Of a DNA stretch of 64,000 nt, positions 22,637 to 32,404 are shown piece by piece. How positions within the stretch are numbered: the stretch's first letter is position 1; every line of letters starts with the position of its first letter. The notes below the pieces were generated by a model that searched no databases, was not told the DNA's origin, and was given only the letters and a program-made list of their open reading frames with translations. The position numbers and the translations under genes are program-made. Source of the stretch: Nemertoderma westbladi (Eukaryota > Xenacoelomorpha > Nemertodermatida > Nemertodermatidae); the NCBI GenBank assembly GCA_032718475.1, contig JAUCBJ010006450.1, positions 1-64,000 of the forward strand, in the 5' to 3' direction.

Positions 22637-25600
22637 CTAACTCTGTTTTGAGGCAGGAGACAAATTATAATCTCCCGTCTCGATACGTGTCTCCTCTAAT
22701 AACACAATATCTTGGACCGGTCGGTCCAAGGTGTGTAAACCATTAGTTTTACACTTCTTTGGGTGCGGACACTTGCACCTAATTTTCACAGTGACTGTGC
22801 GCACTATGTTTTGCACGTCTGGGTGTGTGTGCAAGATCACTCCAGTCTCCCAATATTTTCTCTTGACAATGGGTTCGGTTATCAACACGTAATCTCCCCT
22901 TTGGAGACTCCGAACCGTTTTGTACCACTTTGTTCTGGTGGATATGGTGGGAAGATAGTATTCCCGCCAATATTCCCAGAATGTGTACGCGACAAATTGA
23001 GTCATTTTCCAGCTTTTACGACTATATAGGTCGGCACTAATGGGTTCTGATGCCGGCACAAGAAATGCTGGACTCTGCATTAGCAAATGATTCGGCGTTA
23101 ATGCAACACCGTCTGGCAACATAGCTATCGGCCTCGAGTTTAGGGTATGCTCGATTTCAATGAAAGCTGTGACCAGTTCGTCGTCGGTAAGTTGTTTGTT
23201 CACAGGCAATGTTTTGGCAATGGCCTGCTTCACAGAGCGAACCAAACGCTCCCAACTTCCTCCTCTCCAAGGACTTTCTGGAGTATTGAATCTCCATTCT
23301 ACTCGTTGCGGCAAAAGTGCTGCAGAAATTTCCTTATTCTGTGCCGCTTTATGAGCCGCGTTCAACTCGCTATTCCCTCCGACAAAGTTTGTACCCTTAT
23401 CGGAGTAAAACGCCTTTACTAGTCCTCTCCTGGCCATAAATCTCTTCAAGGCCAGGAGCAGAGATTTGGTCGACATGTCTGCCACACGCTCGATATGTAT
23501 GGCTCTACTCGCCATACATGTCAGTAGCAGACCCCATCGCTTGTGGGTCAGCCGTCCACTCTTTGCTTCAATCGGACCAAAACAGTCCACCCCTGTATTC
23601 GTAAAGGGTGGGTCATATGCCTGCACTCTCGCCTCCGGGAGTTCAGCCATCTCCTGTTCCAATACTCTGGCGTTCACCCTTTTGCAAACCAGACAGGCGT
23701 CGTACATAGTGCCTACTGCCCTGCTTGGCTGCAATAGAATGAATCGCTGTCTCGCTGCCGACAAACAGTGTAACTTTCCCGCGTGATGCAACCTCTTATG
23801 TATATCCCATAGAATCGCTCTTTGCAATTCTATTGGGTGACTAGGGATTATCACTGGGAACCGAAACTGTGAGTTTATGTCGACAGTCTGGATTCTCGAT
23901 CTATGACAAATCAAACCCTTATGGATTAACGGACTCCATTTTCTAAGGGGTTTATAGAGAACTAGTCGTTGAGCCGATAATAGATGGAATTCTTTAGGGA
24001 AGGCACACATTTGATAATGCTTCAAATGCTTTAATTCCGCTTGATCAATCTCATCCTCTGTCAGAGGTTGTTTCAATTTCCGAATTCGCTCACTATTGGT
24101 GCTCAATGGTTCTCTCAAATGTTTCGAATGTTTTAAACAAAGGTACGAAACGTATCGGCTTAACCACGCAGTTCTTTTACAAATTGTCAGCCAAGAGGCA
24201 GACGAATTTAGTAATTTTTCATAAACACTGCATGACTCTAATGCCAGCGACGGTTGTCCGCTAACCAATGGAAGTTTCGAATCCAAACCCGCAGGTTTGG
24301 AAACCAAAGGATCCATTGTGTCGGTCAATTTCTGTCCGTCACTTACCAACTGTGACTGCTGTCCAGTCTGTAAGGGTGGTTTTATGTCATAACTTACCCT
24401 TCCGGACCTAGTAGTCACGTAAGTCTGTTGGTCTGACAGGTCTCCAGGCCGCTCCAATGACTCTTCAGGCCGCTCCAATGACTCTTCAGGCCGCTCCAAT
24501 GACTTAAGTTTGGCTTTAGACTTCGACTTAGAGACTTTCTCCACCTTGACTTCTGCATCTTCAGGCATCGGATTGGTCACTATCTTTAGTTGCTCTGGCC
24601 AATGTTCCTGTGTCCTCGTTAGAAAATCAGGTCCATGCAACCAAAACTCCTGCGACTCTTCCTGACAGAATTCCGCCGGCATTGCGCCTCTCGAAGTTAT
24701 GTCGGCCGGGTTCAACACTCCCGGACAATGTCTCCATTGTTCCTTCGTCGAAAAGTCAACGATCTGAGCGCGTCTGTTGGCCACAAATGTCTTTAGTGCA
24801 ATATTGTCGGCCGCAATGTATACTAACACCAAGGATGCGTCCGTCCAATAGAATAAGGTCAATGTCGTGTCTAATTCCTCTGTTATTTGCTTACTTACCT
24901 CGACCGAAACTACAGCCGCCTGTAACTCTGCACGAGGGACAGTCATGTATTTGACCGGCATTGTCTTTGATCTAGAAGTCACAAAGGCCGTCTCAAACTT
25001 GTCCTGACTTACCTCTCGGCGAAGGTAGGCTACCATACCAAAGCCGGTGTCACTTGCGTCACTGAATAGATGGAGTTCGAGATCAGCTGGAAATACCAGC
25101 TGATTCGGAAAGTAGGAACGGGGTACATCTATGTTTTTCAATAGATGCAACTCGGCTTCCCACTCCCTCCACTGCTTTGCATGTATAGGAGATATTGGTT
25201 CGTCCCACTCTACGTCGGACAACCAAATTTTCCTCATGCACGCTCGTGCCTGTAATATAACCGGACTGATAAAGTTCATCGGGTCAAATAGTCTACTTAA
25301 AGTCGATAAGCAAATCCTCTTAGTCAAAACTTTGTCTGGGCTACTGGGCTCAAATCTAACTCTTACCTGGAACTTATCTGAGTTCGGGTTCCAAGCGAGT
25401 CCCAGTACTCGCGCCATGGGGATTGGTTCTACCCCCAATTCTATGTCTCCGCTCCCGCGATCTTTTACCGGGAACGACTCTAATAGGGCCTCCGAGTTAG
25501 TAGTGAACTTGGTCAGAGGAAATCCCCCTGTAGCCAAGCACTCATGCAGGCCGTGAGCCACTTCTATGGCTTGTTCCGCTGTGTCCTTGGACACCAATCC

Positions 25601-28600
25601 GTCGTCCATATAGAAGTTTCTCAAGATGGACTCGATCACCTCTATTGGGTACTTACCAATCTGGGCTGTTGCCGTTTTCTTTAGAACGAACAGCGTGCCA
25701 TTCGGACTATCGCGGGCGCCAAATATCCTAACGTACATTTGGTATGTAACCACTGGGCCGGATAAGTCTTCATTCTCGTACCAGAGAAAGCGAAGGCTAT
25801 CCTGGTCTGCCTTACAGGCTCTTACCTGGTGGAACATCGCCTCGATGTCACAAGTAAATGCGAATCGCCGCTGTCTAAAACGTAACAGTATTCCAATCAA
25901 ATAGTTATTCAGGTTGGGACCATCCATCAACTCTGAATTCAGGGACATACCTCTATAGACTGCTGCGCAGTCGTTGACTACTCGGACTTTGTCAGGTTTG
26001 TCAGGGTGAGTCACATAGTGGTGTGGAAGGTAATAAGTCTGGTCTGTCACTGAGTCAGGGTCCTCTACCTTCCCAGCAAATCCCTTGGCGAAATAGTTGT
26101 TGATCTGGGCGCAATACTTCTCCCTAATGTCTGGATTCTTCAACAACCGAGCCCTTACTCCGTTCAATCTTTTCAAGGCTAAGTTGTAGTTGTTCTCCAA
26201 CTTAGGTGGTTGTCGACGCCACAACATTCCAACTTCAAAATGTCCAGTCGGTAGCAGACGTATGGTATCTTCCATCATCTCCAACGACCGCTTCTCATCA
26301 GTAGACATGGCTAGGTCATATCCACCGGGTTCCATTGCGTCCCTATCCAGCCATTCGGCGGTTCTGGCTCCTGTCTCGAGGTCCTGGCGTATCAATTCCT
26401 TCTGTAATTCCTCCCCACTGTACTGGAAAATGTCTAGGTCTCGATATTTAGCCACTTGACCCTGCACTATGTCTGTATAAGTCAAAACGTTAGTCAGATA
26501 GGTAGCGTGGGCCGCTGAACCAGACCCACGGGTCTGATAACAGTAGTCCTCGGGTTCACTATCTGTCCGGTCATTGTGCAGTGGTTCCGACAACCTAACA
26601 TTATCGGGAATCAACTCCTCGTCCGACTCGCTAAAGTCACTATAGTGGTCAATACAGGTTCTCCTAAACTCGTCTATGTCTGGTGGTTCTACTAACGGTG
26701 GTTGAGTTATAGGCTGTAATTCGTCGTATCTGTCCATTGGCTTGTCGCCACCTGTAAACTCATAAGACATGGGTACTCGTGTATACCAACCTAATATAGT
26801 CCTATGGGCATGCGGTCCATTGACATGCGGCTCAGCTGGTCTCGTTTCCCATATTTGGTGTGCGATCAGCTGTTCTGCACCAATCAACATAGAAACATTC
26901 CTATAACCTACCTGATGTCTCGGTATCCTGAGCTTGTCAAAATACTCCTGTGCTATGGGACTCATCGGCGGCACCTTACCTAATTGCCTGCCGAACCCCT
27001 TCATAGCTAGACACTTAAATCCGTCCAATGGCAAAGCTTTCCGTTCTTGTCGAGTATGTTGGTCTCTCGGAAGTAGGGAATCTAGTTCTACCGAAATTCT
27101 GTGTCCCTTGAGGTCTCCTACCCCATGCATAGACTTCAACTCTATTTGGATCTCCTCGGCGTCCTGGAAGCTAGAAACGGCTCTCGCCACTTCCTCGTCG
27201 ATATAGGATAATGTGGACGCAGTGTCCAACATCACATATATTCGCTTCGATCCCTTATCGCCAGTGAGTTTCACCGGAATCACGCTAAATATTTCCGACG
27301 TGGCCGATGATAAATACGTCCGCGCGCTGGTCGATGAACTATCCGCGGTGAAACCTTGGCAGGTCACTTCTCTCGCGCTCGACTCGCCATCCTCGTCCGA
27401 CGAACCTGGTTGGTAACCATCGTCCTGGATGCCAGTGTACGTATTCCTCCTTATCGATATGGGTTCTTTGCTCCCCTTCCTGTGAGGATTTCGCTGTAAG
27501 TAACGGTCCGTTGGGGTATGGAAATCCGCATGTAGCAACTTGTGATGTAGTCTGCCGCATTCCATGCATCCGTCCTTGCTGTTCGGGCACTGCCGCCGTA
27601 CATGACCTGGCGCAAGACATGCCCAACAGGTGTCCAACGTCCGCACTTGAACTCTTCTCTGTTCCGAATTTAATTCTTTGAACCGTCTGCAACTATCTAA
27701 CTTATGATCGTCAGATCTCACCTCCTTTAGTAAACAGTATTGGCAACCTACAAATCCATCCGGCAACTCCTGTTGCTTTAACCTAGGTCTATCTAACCGC
27801 TCACCTGACCATACTCGCGAGTCTGATCTAAAGGCTGGGGTACTCGAATTATATCTGTCTACTGAGTTAAATGTCACAGTGGTCCTGTCATCGTCAAAAC
27901 TTACCATAGACTTACCGGTAACAGGTTTAGACTCCCTCATATTCTCTTCTGAGAAGTTTGATTTCATCTCTGCTACTGCGTCTGTGGCTATCATGTCATG
28001 AATATGCTGAAGTGTCAACACCTTACCTTGGCCCTCCAACTTATTCTCTAATTTGCGCCATTTCTGTCTGTAACGCATGTTTAGACGTCTTATTACGCTC
28101 TTTAAAACTTCGGCGTGATCACCATGATGAGGTAGATTCACCGTCCTCAAGATGTCCAATGCGTTCGAAATAGCGTTCGCTAAGTTCAACAGCTCTAACG
28201 GAGTTGTAATCCTTCCGCCCTTACCCAAGTCTTCTACTATCGACTGCGCCATCTTCGTTTTATTCCCGTAGATGTCACTAAGCGTCTTCATCGCTAACTC
28301 GAATGCTCTTTCGTTGCCGACGAAGTTATCAGCAATGGCTCTAGGTTCTCGATGGAGCATTTGAAGCAAATAGTTGAACTTCTCGTTGGGAGTAAAGGTG
28401 CTGTTGGTTAGCTGCTCGTCGACATAGGTTTTAAAGGTCCTCCAATGCTTATGGTTGCCCATAAACCTCTGGGGTTGTTGCGTCGGCAGTCCTTGCCTAG
28501 CAGCAAACTTACCTATGTCCCTAAGGGTTGCGTCGTTCCGGGTTAACAAATGGTTTAGTTCTGCAGGGTTGTTAAGTCTGGTCCTTTCCCGGTGGTTCAA

Positions 28601-30325
28601 ACTTACCTGCTCCGCGTCGGTCCTTCTTTCCTTATAGTTTCGGGACTTCTGACGTCTCATGTCTTCCTCTTCATCGCTTGACTCGGTGTCAGTCCTTAGC
28701 GCTCGCGATGGTTTGCGTGCCGAGGCCCTGACCCAAGCCTCCTCAATAAATCTTTCAGCCGAATTTTCGAAATTGGGATTATGGATATTCGGGACAGGCG
28801 TCCTTACCTGAGGTCTATGTGGTATAGTCTCCTCCGATATGCGTACTCGTTGACTAGGCTGGACTTTATCTAACTCAGGCCTGCTAGGATTTGAATTACT
28901 TCTTACCTGGGCTGCTTCCTTTAACCGTAGGTTGCTAAGCATGTCCGTTATAGGTTGGATGTGCGGCGATATAGCTTGCGCTAAACTAGCACTTAACTCA
29001 TCTCTCGTAATAAATTCCTGGCTAGGGTTCTGTTGTATAGTCGGCTCTATCTGAGTAATCCGCTGTCTCTCATATAATCCCTCTTCCGGTTTAACCCGGA
29101 AGTTCTCCGTCGAACTGGGTCGGCGCTCTGTCCGCGTATTCCAAACCCGCGGGTTCGGTTCGCCAAGTACTCGTCCTGTCGGAGTTTCTCTAAACTCTCC
29201 GTTGTCGCGTTCGGTATATAGTGGTGCGGTGTTCCGATGACGTAGATCCTGAGCGATGGGTGAAGCACCAATACCAACTGGCGTGCGATATGTAGAGAAC
29301 GGTTTAGCGATCCGTGTACTCGTAATAGCTGGACCGGGTATAGGAATTCTGGTCATCGTCGACTCGCGTATAGTCGGAGTTCTCGCTTCCTGTTCGGCCT
29401 TCTGCAGTGCGAACAGTTCTCGCAACTCAGTCCCTACACTCGCCCCACATTCTTCGATCATTCGCATCCCCTTCTCGGCGATTTCGTTCGCCTTCCTAGT
29501 CCGTTCTTCGCTCTCTAAACTTAATCTCGCACTTTCCAACTGTGCCAGTTTACGTTCTTCTTCTTCCCTCGCTCGTCGTGCTGCGCTCTCTTCTTCCACT
29601 CGCGCCTTTTCTTCATACAATGCGCGTCTTCTTTTTTTGATCTCGAGTTCGCGTTCCTTGCGTCCGCGTTCGAGTTGAAGCTCGCGCTCCTTCTGTTCAC
29701 GATCGAGTTTCTTGCGTTCGCGTTCGGCTTGGAGTTCGCGTTTCTTCGCTTCCTGTTCGCGTTCGAGTTGGAGCTCGCGTTTCTTCGCTTCCCGCTCGCA
29801 TTCAAGTTGGAGTTCGCGTTCTCTCTGTTCGCGTTCGAGTTCCTCGCGCTCGCGCTCGGCTTGAAGTTCGCGTTCCCTTTGCTCGCGTTCCGCTCGCTCG
29901 CGCTTACTTATCTCTTCCAACTCTCGTAACTCTGCGTCCAACTTACGTGTGCGCTCCCGTTCCCGCTCGGCTTCCTTCCGTGCTTCCTGTGCACGCAAAA
30001 CTTCCGCCTGTTGTTCGTCCAGTCGGCGTCTTCTTTCCTCCGCCGAGTTGTGAGAAACAAGGGATCTAGCACATATAACTTTACCTCGCGCGTGACTAAC
30101 CTGGGAATCGCCGCTGTCTCTAGATGCATCGTCGGGTGGAGTCAACGTCCTCTGTTGGATGTTCTCCGTCATCGGTAGCACCTGACCTGGTACCACCACT
30201 CCATTCTGCATCAGCCAGCTAGTAACTTCCCTCTGATAACGGCGCTCTTCTTTATCTTGCGTCTCTTCACGCTCCACTAAGTCTCTTAACTCTGCGTCAC
30301 TCACTTGAGTCGCCTTGATGCCCAT
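22637..30325 (-). CDS. BEL/Pao gag-pol polyprotein (2562 aa)
   Basis: Domains in order: a long charged coiled coil (about residues 85-300); a gag region of the DUF1759 type (GNHKHWRTFKTYVDEQL, about 620-790); cysteine motifs (CWACLAPGHVRRQC) near 860-930; an aspartic protease (VMLDTASTLSYID, near 1033); reverse transcriptase (VVNDCAAVYRGMSLN, TCDIEAMFHQV, and NFYMDDG near 1571); Pao-type RNase H (LHLFSDASDTGFG, near 1755); integrase with zinc region (RLHHAGKLHCLSAARQ), DCFGPIEA, YSDKGTNFVGG and SPWRGGSWERLVRSV; and a C-terminal DUF5641 (WKMTQFVAYTFWEYWREYYL). All catalytic signatures are visible and the frame is open, so the enzyme may be active. It acts in retrotransposition within cytoplasmic particles and the nucleus. 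Its ATG overlaps the end of ORF1 by 25 bases in another frame. The peptide SLERPEE is tandemly repeated near residue 1950. Confidence 0.95.
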   Translation of the reverse strand: MGIKATQVSDAELRDLVEREETQDKEERRYQREVTSWLMQNGVVVPGQVLPMTENIQQRTLTPPDDASRDSGDSQVSHARGKVICARSLVSHNSAEERRRRLDEQQAEVLRAQEARKEAERERERTRKLDAELRELEEISKRERAEREQRERELQAEREREELEREQRERELQLECEREAKKRELQLEREQEAKKRELQAERERKKLDREQKERELQLERGRKERELEIKKRRRALYEEKARVEEESAARRAREEEERKLAQLESARLSLESEERTRKANEIAEKGMRMIEECGASVGTELRELFALQKAEQEARTPTIRESTMTRIPIPGPAITSTRIAKPFSTYRTPVGIGASPIAQDLRHRNTAPLYTERDNGEFRETPTGRVLGEPNPRVWNTRTERRPSSTENFRVKPEEGLYERQRITQIEPTIQQNPSQEFITRDELSASLAQAISPHIQPITDMLSNLRLKEAAQVRSNSNPSRPELDKVQPSQRVRISEETIPHRPQVRTPVPNIHNPNFENSAERFIEEAWVRASARKPSRALRTDTESSDEEEDMRRQKSRNYKERRTDAEQVSLNHRERTRLNNPAELNHLLTRNDATLRDIGKFAARQGLPTQQPQRFMGNHKHWRTFKTYVDEQLTNSTFTPNEKFNYLLQMLHREPRAIADNFVGNERAFELAMKTLSDIYGNKTKMAQSIVEDLGKGGRITTPLELLNLANAISNALDILRTVNLPHHGDHAEVLKSVIRRLNMRYRQKWRKLENKLEGQGKVLTLQHIHDMIATDAVAEMKSNFSEENMRESKPVTGKSMVSFDDDRTTVTFNSVDRYNSSTPAFRSDSRVWSGERLDRPRLKQQELPDGFVGCQYCLLKEVRSDDHKLDSCRRFKELNSEQRRVQVRTLDTCWACLAPGHVRRQCPNSKDGCMECGRLHHKLLHADFHTPTDRYLQRNPHRKGSKEPISIRRNTYTGIQDDGYQPGSSDEDGESSAREVTCQGFTADSSSTSARTYLSSATSEIFSVIPVKLTGDKGSKRIYVMLDTASTLSYIDEEVARAVSSFQDAEEIQIELKSMHGVGDLKGHRISVELDSLLPRDQHTRQERKALPLDGFKCLAMKGFGRQLGKVPPMSPIAQEYFDKLRIPRHQVGYRNVSMLIGAEQLIAHQIWETRPAEPHVNGPHAHRTILGWYTRVPMSYEFTGGDKPMDRYDELQPITQPPLVEPPDIDEFRRTCIDHYSDFSESDEELIPDNVRLSEPLHNDRTDSEPEDYCYQTRGSGSAAHATYLTNVLTYTDIVQGQVAKYRDLDIFQYSGEELQKELIRQDLETGARTAEWLDRDAMEPGGYDLAMSTDEKRSLEMMEDTIRLLPTGHFEVGMLWRRQPPKLENNYNLALKRLNGVRARLLKNPDIREKYCAQINNYFAKGFAGKVEDPDSVTDQTYYLPHHYVTHPDKPDKVRVVNDCAAVYRGMSLNSELMDGPNLNNYLIGILLRFRQRRFAFTCDIEAMFHQVRACKADQDSLRFLWYENEDLSGPVVTYQMYVRIFGARDSPNGTLFVLKKTATAQIGKYPIEVIESILRNFYMDDGLVSKDTAEQAIEVAHGLHECLATGGFPLTKFTTNSEALLESFPVKDRGSGDIELGVEPIPMARVLGLAWNPNSDKFQVRVRFEPSSPDKVLTKRICLSTLSRLFDPMNFISPVILQARACMRKIWLSDVEWDEPISPIHAKQWREWEAELHLLKNIDVPRSYFPNQLVFPADLELHLFSDASDTGFGMVAYLRREVSQDKFETAFVTSRSKTMPVKYMTVPRAELQAAVVSVEVSKQITEELDTTLTLFYWTDASLVLVYIAADNIALKTFVANRRAQIVDFSTKEQWRHCPGVLNPADITSRGAMPAEFCQEESQEFWLHGPDFLTRTQEHWPEQLKIVTNPMPEDAEVKVEKVSKSKSKAKLKSLERPEESLERPEESLERPGDLSDQQTYVTTRSGRVSYDIKPPLQTGQQSQLVSDGQKLTDTMDPLVSKPAGLDSKLPLVSGQPSLALESCSVYEKLLNSSASWLTICKRTAWLSRYVSYLCLKHSKHLREPLSTNSERIRKLKQPLTEDEIDQAELKHLKHYQMCAFPKEFHLLSAQRLVLYKPLRKWSPLIHKGLICHRSRIQTVDINSQFRFPVIIPSHPIELQRAILWDIHKRLHHAGKLHCLSAARQRFILLQPSRAVGTMYDACLVCKRVNARVLEQEMAELPEARVQAYDPPFTNTGVDCFGPIEAKSGRLTHKRWGLLLTCMASRAIHIERVADMSTKSLLLALKRFMARRGLVKAFYSDKGTNFVGGNSELNAAHKAAQNKEISAALLPQRVEWRFNTPESPWRGGSWERLVRSVKQAIAKTLPVNKQLTDDELVTAFIEIEHTLNSRPIAMLPDGVALTPNHLLMQSPAFLVPASEPISADLYSRKSWKMTQFVAYTFWEYWREYYLPTISTRTKWYKTVRSLQRGDYVLITEPIVKRKYWETGVILHTHPDVQNIVRTVTVKIRCKCPHPKKCKTNGLHTLDRPVQDIVLLEETRIETGDYNLSPASKQS
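24266..24318. repeat. Dispersed hairpin 5 of 8 (gag-pol, RNase H-integrase linker)
   Basis: Core CCAAACCCGCAGGTTTGG (24283-24300). Further arms GTTTC/GAAAC and CAATGGA/TCCATTG. Encodes SKPAGLDSK near residue 2008, in the linker between RNase H and integrase. Confidence 0.88.
24444..24506 (-). repeat. Three tandem 21-bp units inside gag-pol
   Basis: Units of AGGCCGCTCCAATGACTCTT in a row encode SLERPEE three times (the last as SLERPGD). They sit in the RNase H-integrase linker, so this is an in-frame expansion in a disordered region. Confidence 0.8.
26515..26543. repeat. Dispersed hairpin 6 of 8 (gag-pol, protease-RT linker)
   Basis: Core CAGACCCACGGGTCTG (26521-26536), a 7-bp stem in which the usual AAACCC/GGGTTT is replaced on both sides to AGACCC/GGGTCT. 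CTG/CAG lies outside. Encodes YQTRGSGSA near residue 1263. Confidence 0.8.
29141..29158. repeat. Dispersed hairpin 7 of 8 (gag linker)
   Basis: CCAAACCCGCGGGTTCGG, with one mismatch in the stem. Encodes EPNPRVWNT near residue 389, between the coiled coil and the gag domain. It is read in a different frame from copies 2, 3, 5 and 6. Confidence 0.75.
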
Positions 30326-31137
30326 AGCAGCCAGTTCTCCGTCCTAACTCGTCGAAATCGCTCCGATAACTCGCGGTGCTCCAACAAGGCTGCTAAAACC
30401 CTGTCGTAAATCCTCGTCGCCACGTCGCTCGACTGAGACTCCACTGCCTTCTTCGCTAGGACTGCAAGCTCCTCCGTCTGCTTGAATAACGCTGAGTTAT
30501 ATCCTCTTCTAACCTCTACTAACTCTACCCTCCCGATGTTCGCTGAGTCGGCTAACATCTTCCTTACCTTATCCGTCGTCCGAGTTATATGTCCGGCGTG
30601 CGCGCGAAGTTTCTTCTTTATCACGATATCGAACTCTCTATCACTCACCTGACTTACACTCGGTGGACTTGAAGGATTATTTCGGGAACTACGGGTACTC
30701 CTTGCAGCCGTCGGGACCACGGCACTTACCATACCCACAGGTCTGGAAACCGGGCTCCGGGCTCTCGCTTCTGCTACACTACTCTCCCTATCACTCACCT
30801 CTGTCCGGGCTGCTGTACAGTCCTTCCTATCAGTAGTGGTAGGGGATCCTAATACTATTACTTGAGGTTGCTGTTCTTCCTCACTAGTCACTGTCTCGTC
30901 CTCCTGTTCACTTACGTCAGCGTCGCTCGCTGCGTCGTCATAGTCGGCATTGTCGTCAACAGTAATGTTTACGCTATCGTCAGTCGGCGGTCCGGCCGCC
31001 GTCTCGTAGCTGTCCTCTAGTGCCTCCTTGTCTGAGACACTCATAGTCCAAATAATGTTTGCCTTCCGGCAAAATATCTCGCAAAGGTTCGAGATATAAT
31101 TATAATTTAACCGAAATACGGTCAAATTATTTGTCAA
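30301..31137 (-). CDS. BEL ORF1: acidic/basic protein upstream of gag-pol
   Basis: An open frame of 278 codons from an ATG at 31137. A better start may be the internal Met of MSVSDKEALEDSYE (about 31044), after which the composition becomes protein-like. The first part is acidic and low-complexity (DDNADYDDAASDADVSEQED), the middle is Ser/Arg-rich, and the last 110 residues look helical (IKKKLRAHAGHITRTTDKV). I do not recognise a domain. It overlaps gag-pol by 25 bases in a different frame (ATG of gag-pol inside ...LLWASRRLK), which suggests reinitiation or a frameshift. One dispersed hairpin lies within it (encoding SRPVGM). Confidence 0.7.
   Translation of the reverse strand: MTNNLTVFRLNYNYISNLCEIFCRKANIIWTMSVSDKEALEDSYETAAGPPTDDSVNITVDDNADYDDAASDADVSEQEDETVTSEEEQQPQVIVLGSPTTTDRKDCTAARTEVSDRESSVAEARARSPVSRPVGMVSAVVPTAARSTRSSRNNPSSPPSVSQVSDREFDIVIKKKLRAHAGHITRTTDKVRKMLADSANIGRVELVEVRRGYNSALFKQTEELAVLAKKAVESQSSDVATRIYDRVLAALLEHRELSERFRRVRTENWLLWASRRLK
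30729..30746. repeat. Dispersed hairpin 8 of 8 (in ORF1)
   Basis: CCATACCCACAGGTCTGG, with one mismatch in the 7-bp stem. It is the most diverged member. Encodes SRPVGM in ORF1. Confidence 0.6.
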
Positions 31138-32404
31138 ATAATCAGTTGGTCCAAAATGTCAAATAAATTCGCAATGCAATATTGTGAATTTAATGGGGTA
31201 TATAGTTATAGCAAATACTAACACAATATTTAAACAAAAATATTATTATATAGCTACTATATAGTATTAAATACCGGTATAGCACAAAATAACTCTGAAT
31301 CTAATACAAAATATTCAAAATATACTTGCCGCCCGAATATTTCTAATTTTATATATATAGCTCTAATCAACGTAATTTTAATTTCAAATATTATATGTAT
31401 CCACTAGCGCGTGGCTACATCTTCGGGTTGCGACTCTCTCTAACTCTCTCTCTAACTTGAGCGATTCAAAAAACCATGGCCGGCTAAACCTAAATATCCT
31501 AACTAATAAATTGAGTTCAGCTTCGCAGTTAAACAACCGATAATTTTTTACTGCTTCCACAAACACACTGGTGCCAACAGAACAACTAACCTTGTTTGCT
31601 GTGAGATTCCACGTCCGCGTCCAAAGATTCAGGCCCTTCGCTGATTGCAAACCGAACCCGCAGACCCACACGAACCCCAAACTCAGAAGTTCCGTCTTGC
31701 CATGTATCTCCAGATGGTATAAAATAACTAAGCGGTTACCTAACATACCGGTACAAAACTCTAGAATTTTACAAATAATTTTGACCGAAACTGAATTCTC
31801 GCAAACCTAGCTAAAATTTTCAAAAAACTTACTAATTACAGTTTGCCCTAAGGCCTAAGGAACTGCTGTATTCGCAATTAGCAAAACGTACTACCGTACA
31901 TCCACTGTATGCAGTACAGTAAGTAAAACAGTACACCAACCTAACAGCCTAATGATACTGTATGTGGTACGGCAAACAAATGTCCTTCTACCGTACGCAG
32001 TAACAGCAATCAGCCTAATGTACTACTGTACTATCGTACGCAACCAGTGAATACAGTAATCTAAACTAACAGCCTAAGAATACACTCAATGTCTTACTGT
32101 ACGCTAGCCTATAGCCTACAGCAGACGATCACGTGCTCTAATTTATTACTTAATACTGTGATACTACTAATCAGCCTAAGAATACACTATTGACCGCTGC
32201 AAGCAACAGCCAATAAACGCGTATTACTGATACGAAGTATCAGTAATCTAAACTAACAGCCTAAGAATACACTATTGACTGCTGTAAGCAACAGCCAATA
32301 AAGCGCGTATTACTGATACGAAGTATCAGTAATCTAAACTAACAGCCTAAGAATACTCTATTTACTGTACGCTACAGCCTACAGCAAACAAAAGCGCGTA
32401 TTAC
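31138..32404 (-). promoter_or_regulatory. BEL leader with tandem hairpin repeats next to the 5' LTR
   Basis: About 1.27 kb lies between ORF1 and the 5' LTR. No convincing gene is present. At about 32170-32404 are three imperfect units of 86-91 bp containing AACTAACAGCCTAAGAATAC. Two of them hold the hairpin TTACTGATAC-GAA-GTATCAGTAA (10-bp stem, 11 with the flanking A/T). The LTR itself begins TGATAAAC in the same TTACTGAT context. I could not identify a standard tRNA primer site beginning TGG next to the LTR. Confidence 0.6.

Noticed and set aside
22713-22732. Hairpin CTTGGACC-GGTC-GGTCCAAG as a ninth family member
   Set aside because: The core is unrelated to CCAAACCCGCGGGTTTGG; one 8-bp stem is expected by chance in this length.
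25082-25106. Hairpin ATCAGCTGG-AAATA-CCAGCTGAT in the RNase H region
   Set aside because: Unrelated sequence to the palindrome family and it encodes normal RNase H-region residues; probably chance.
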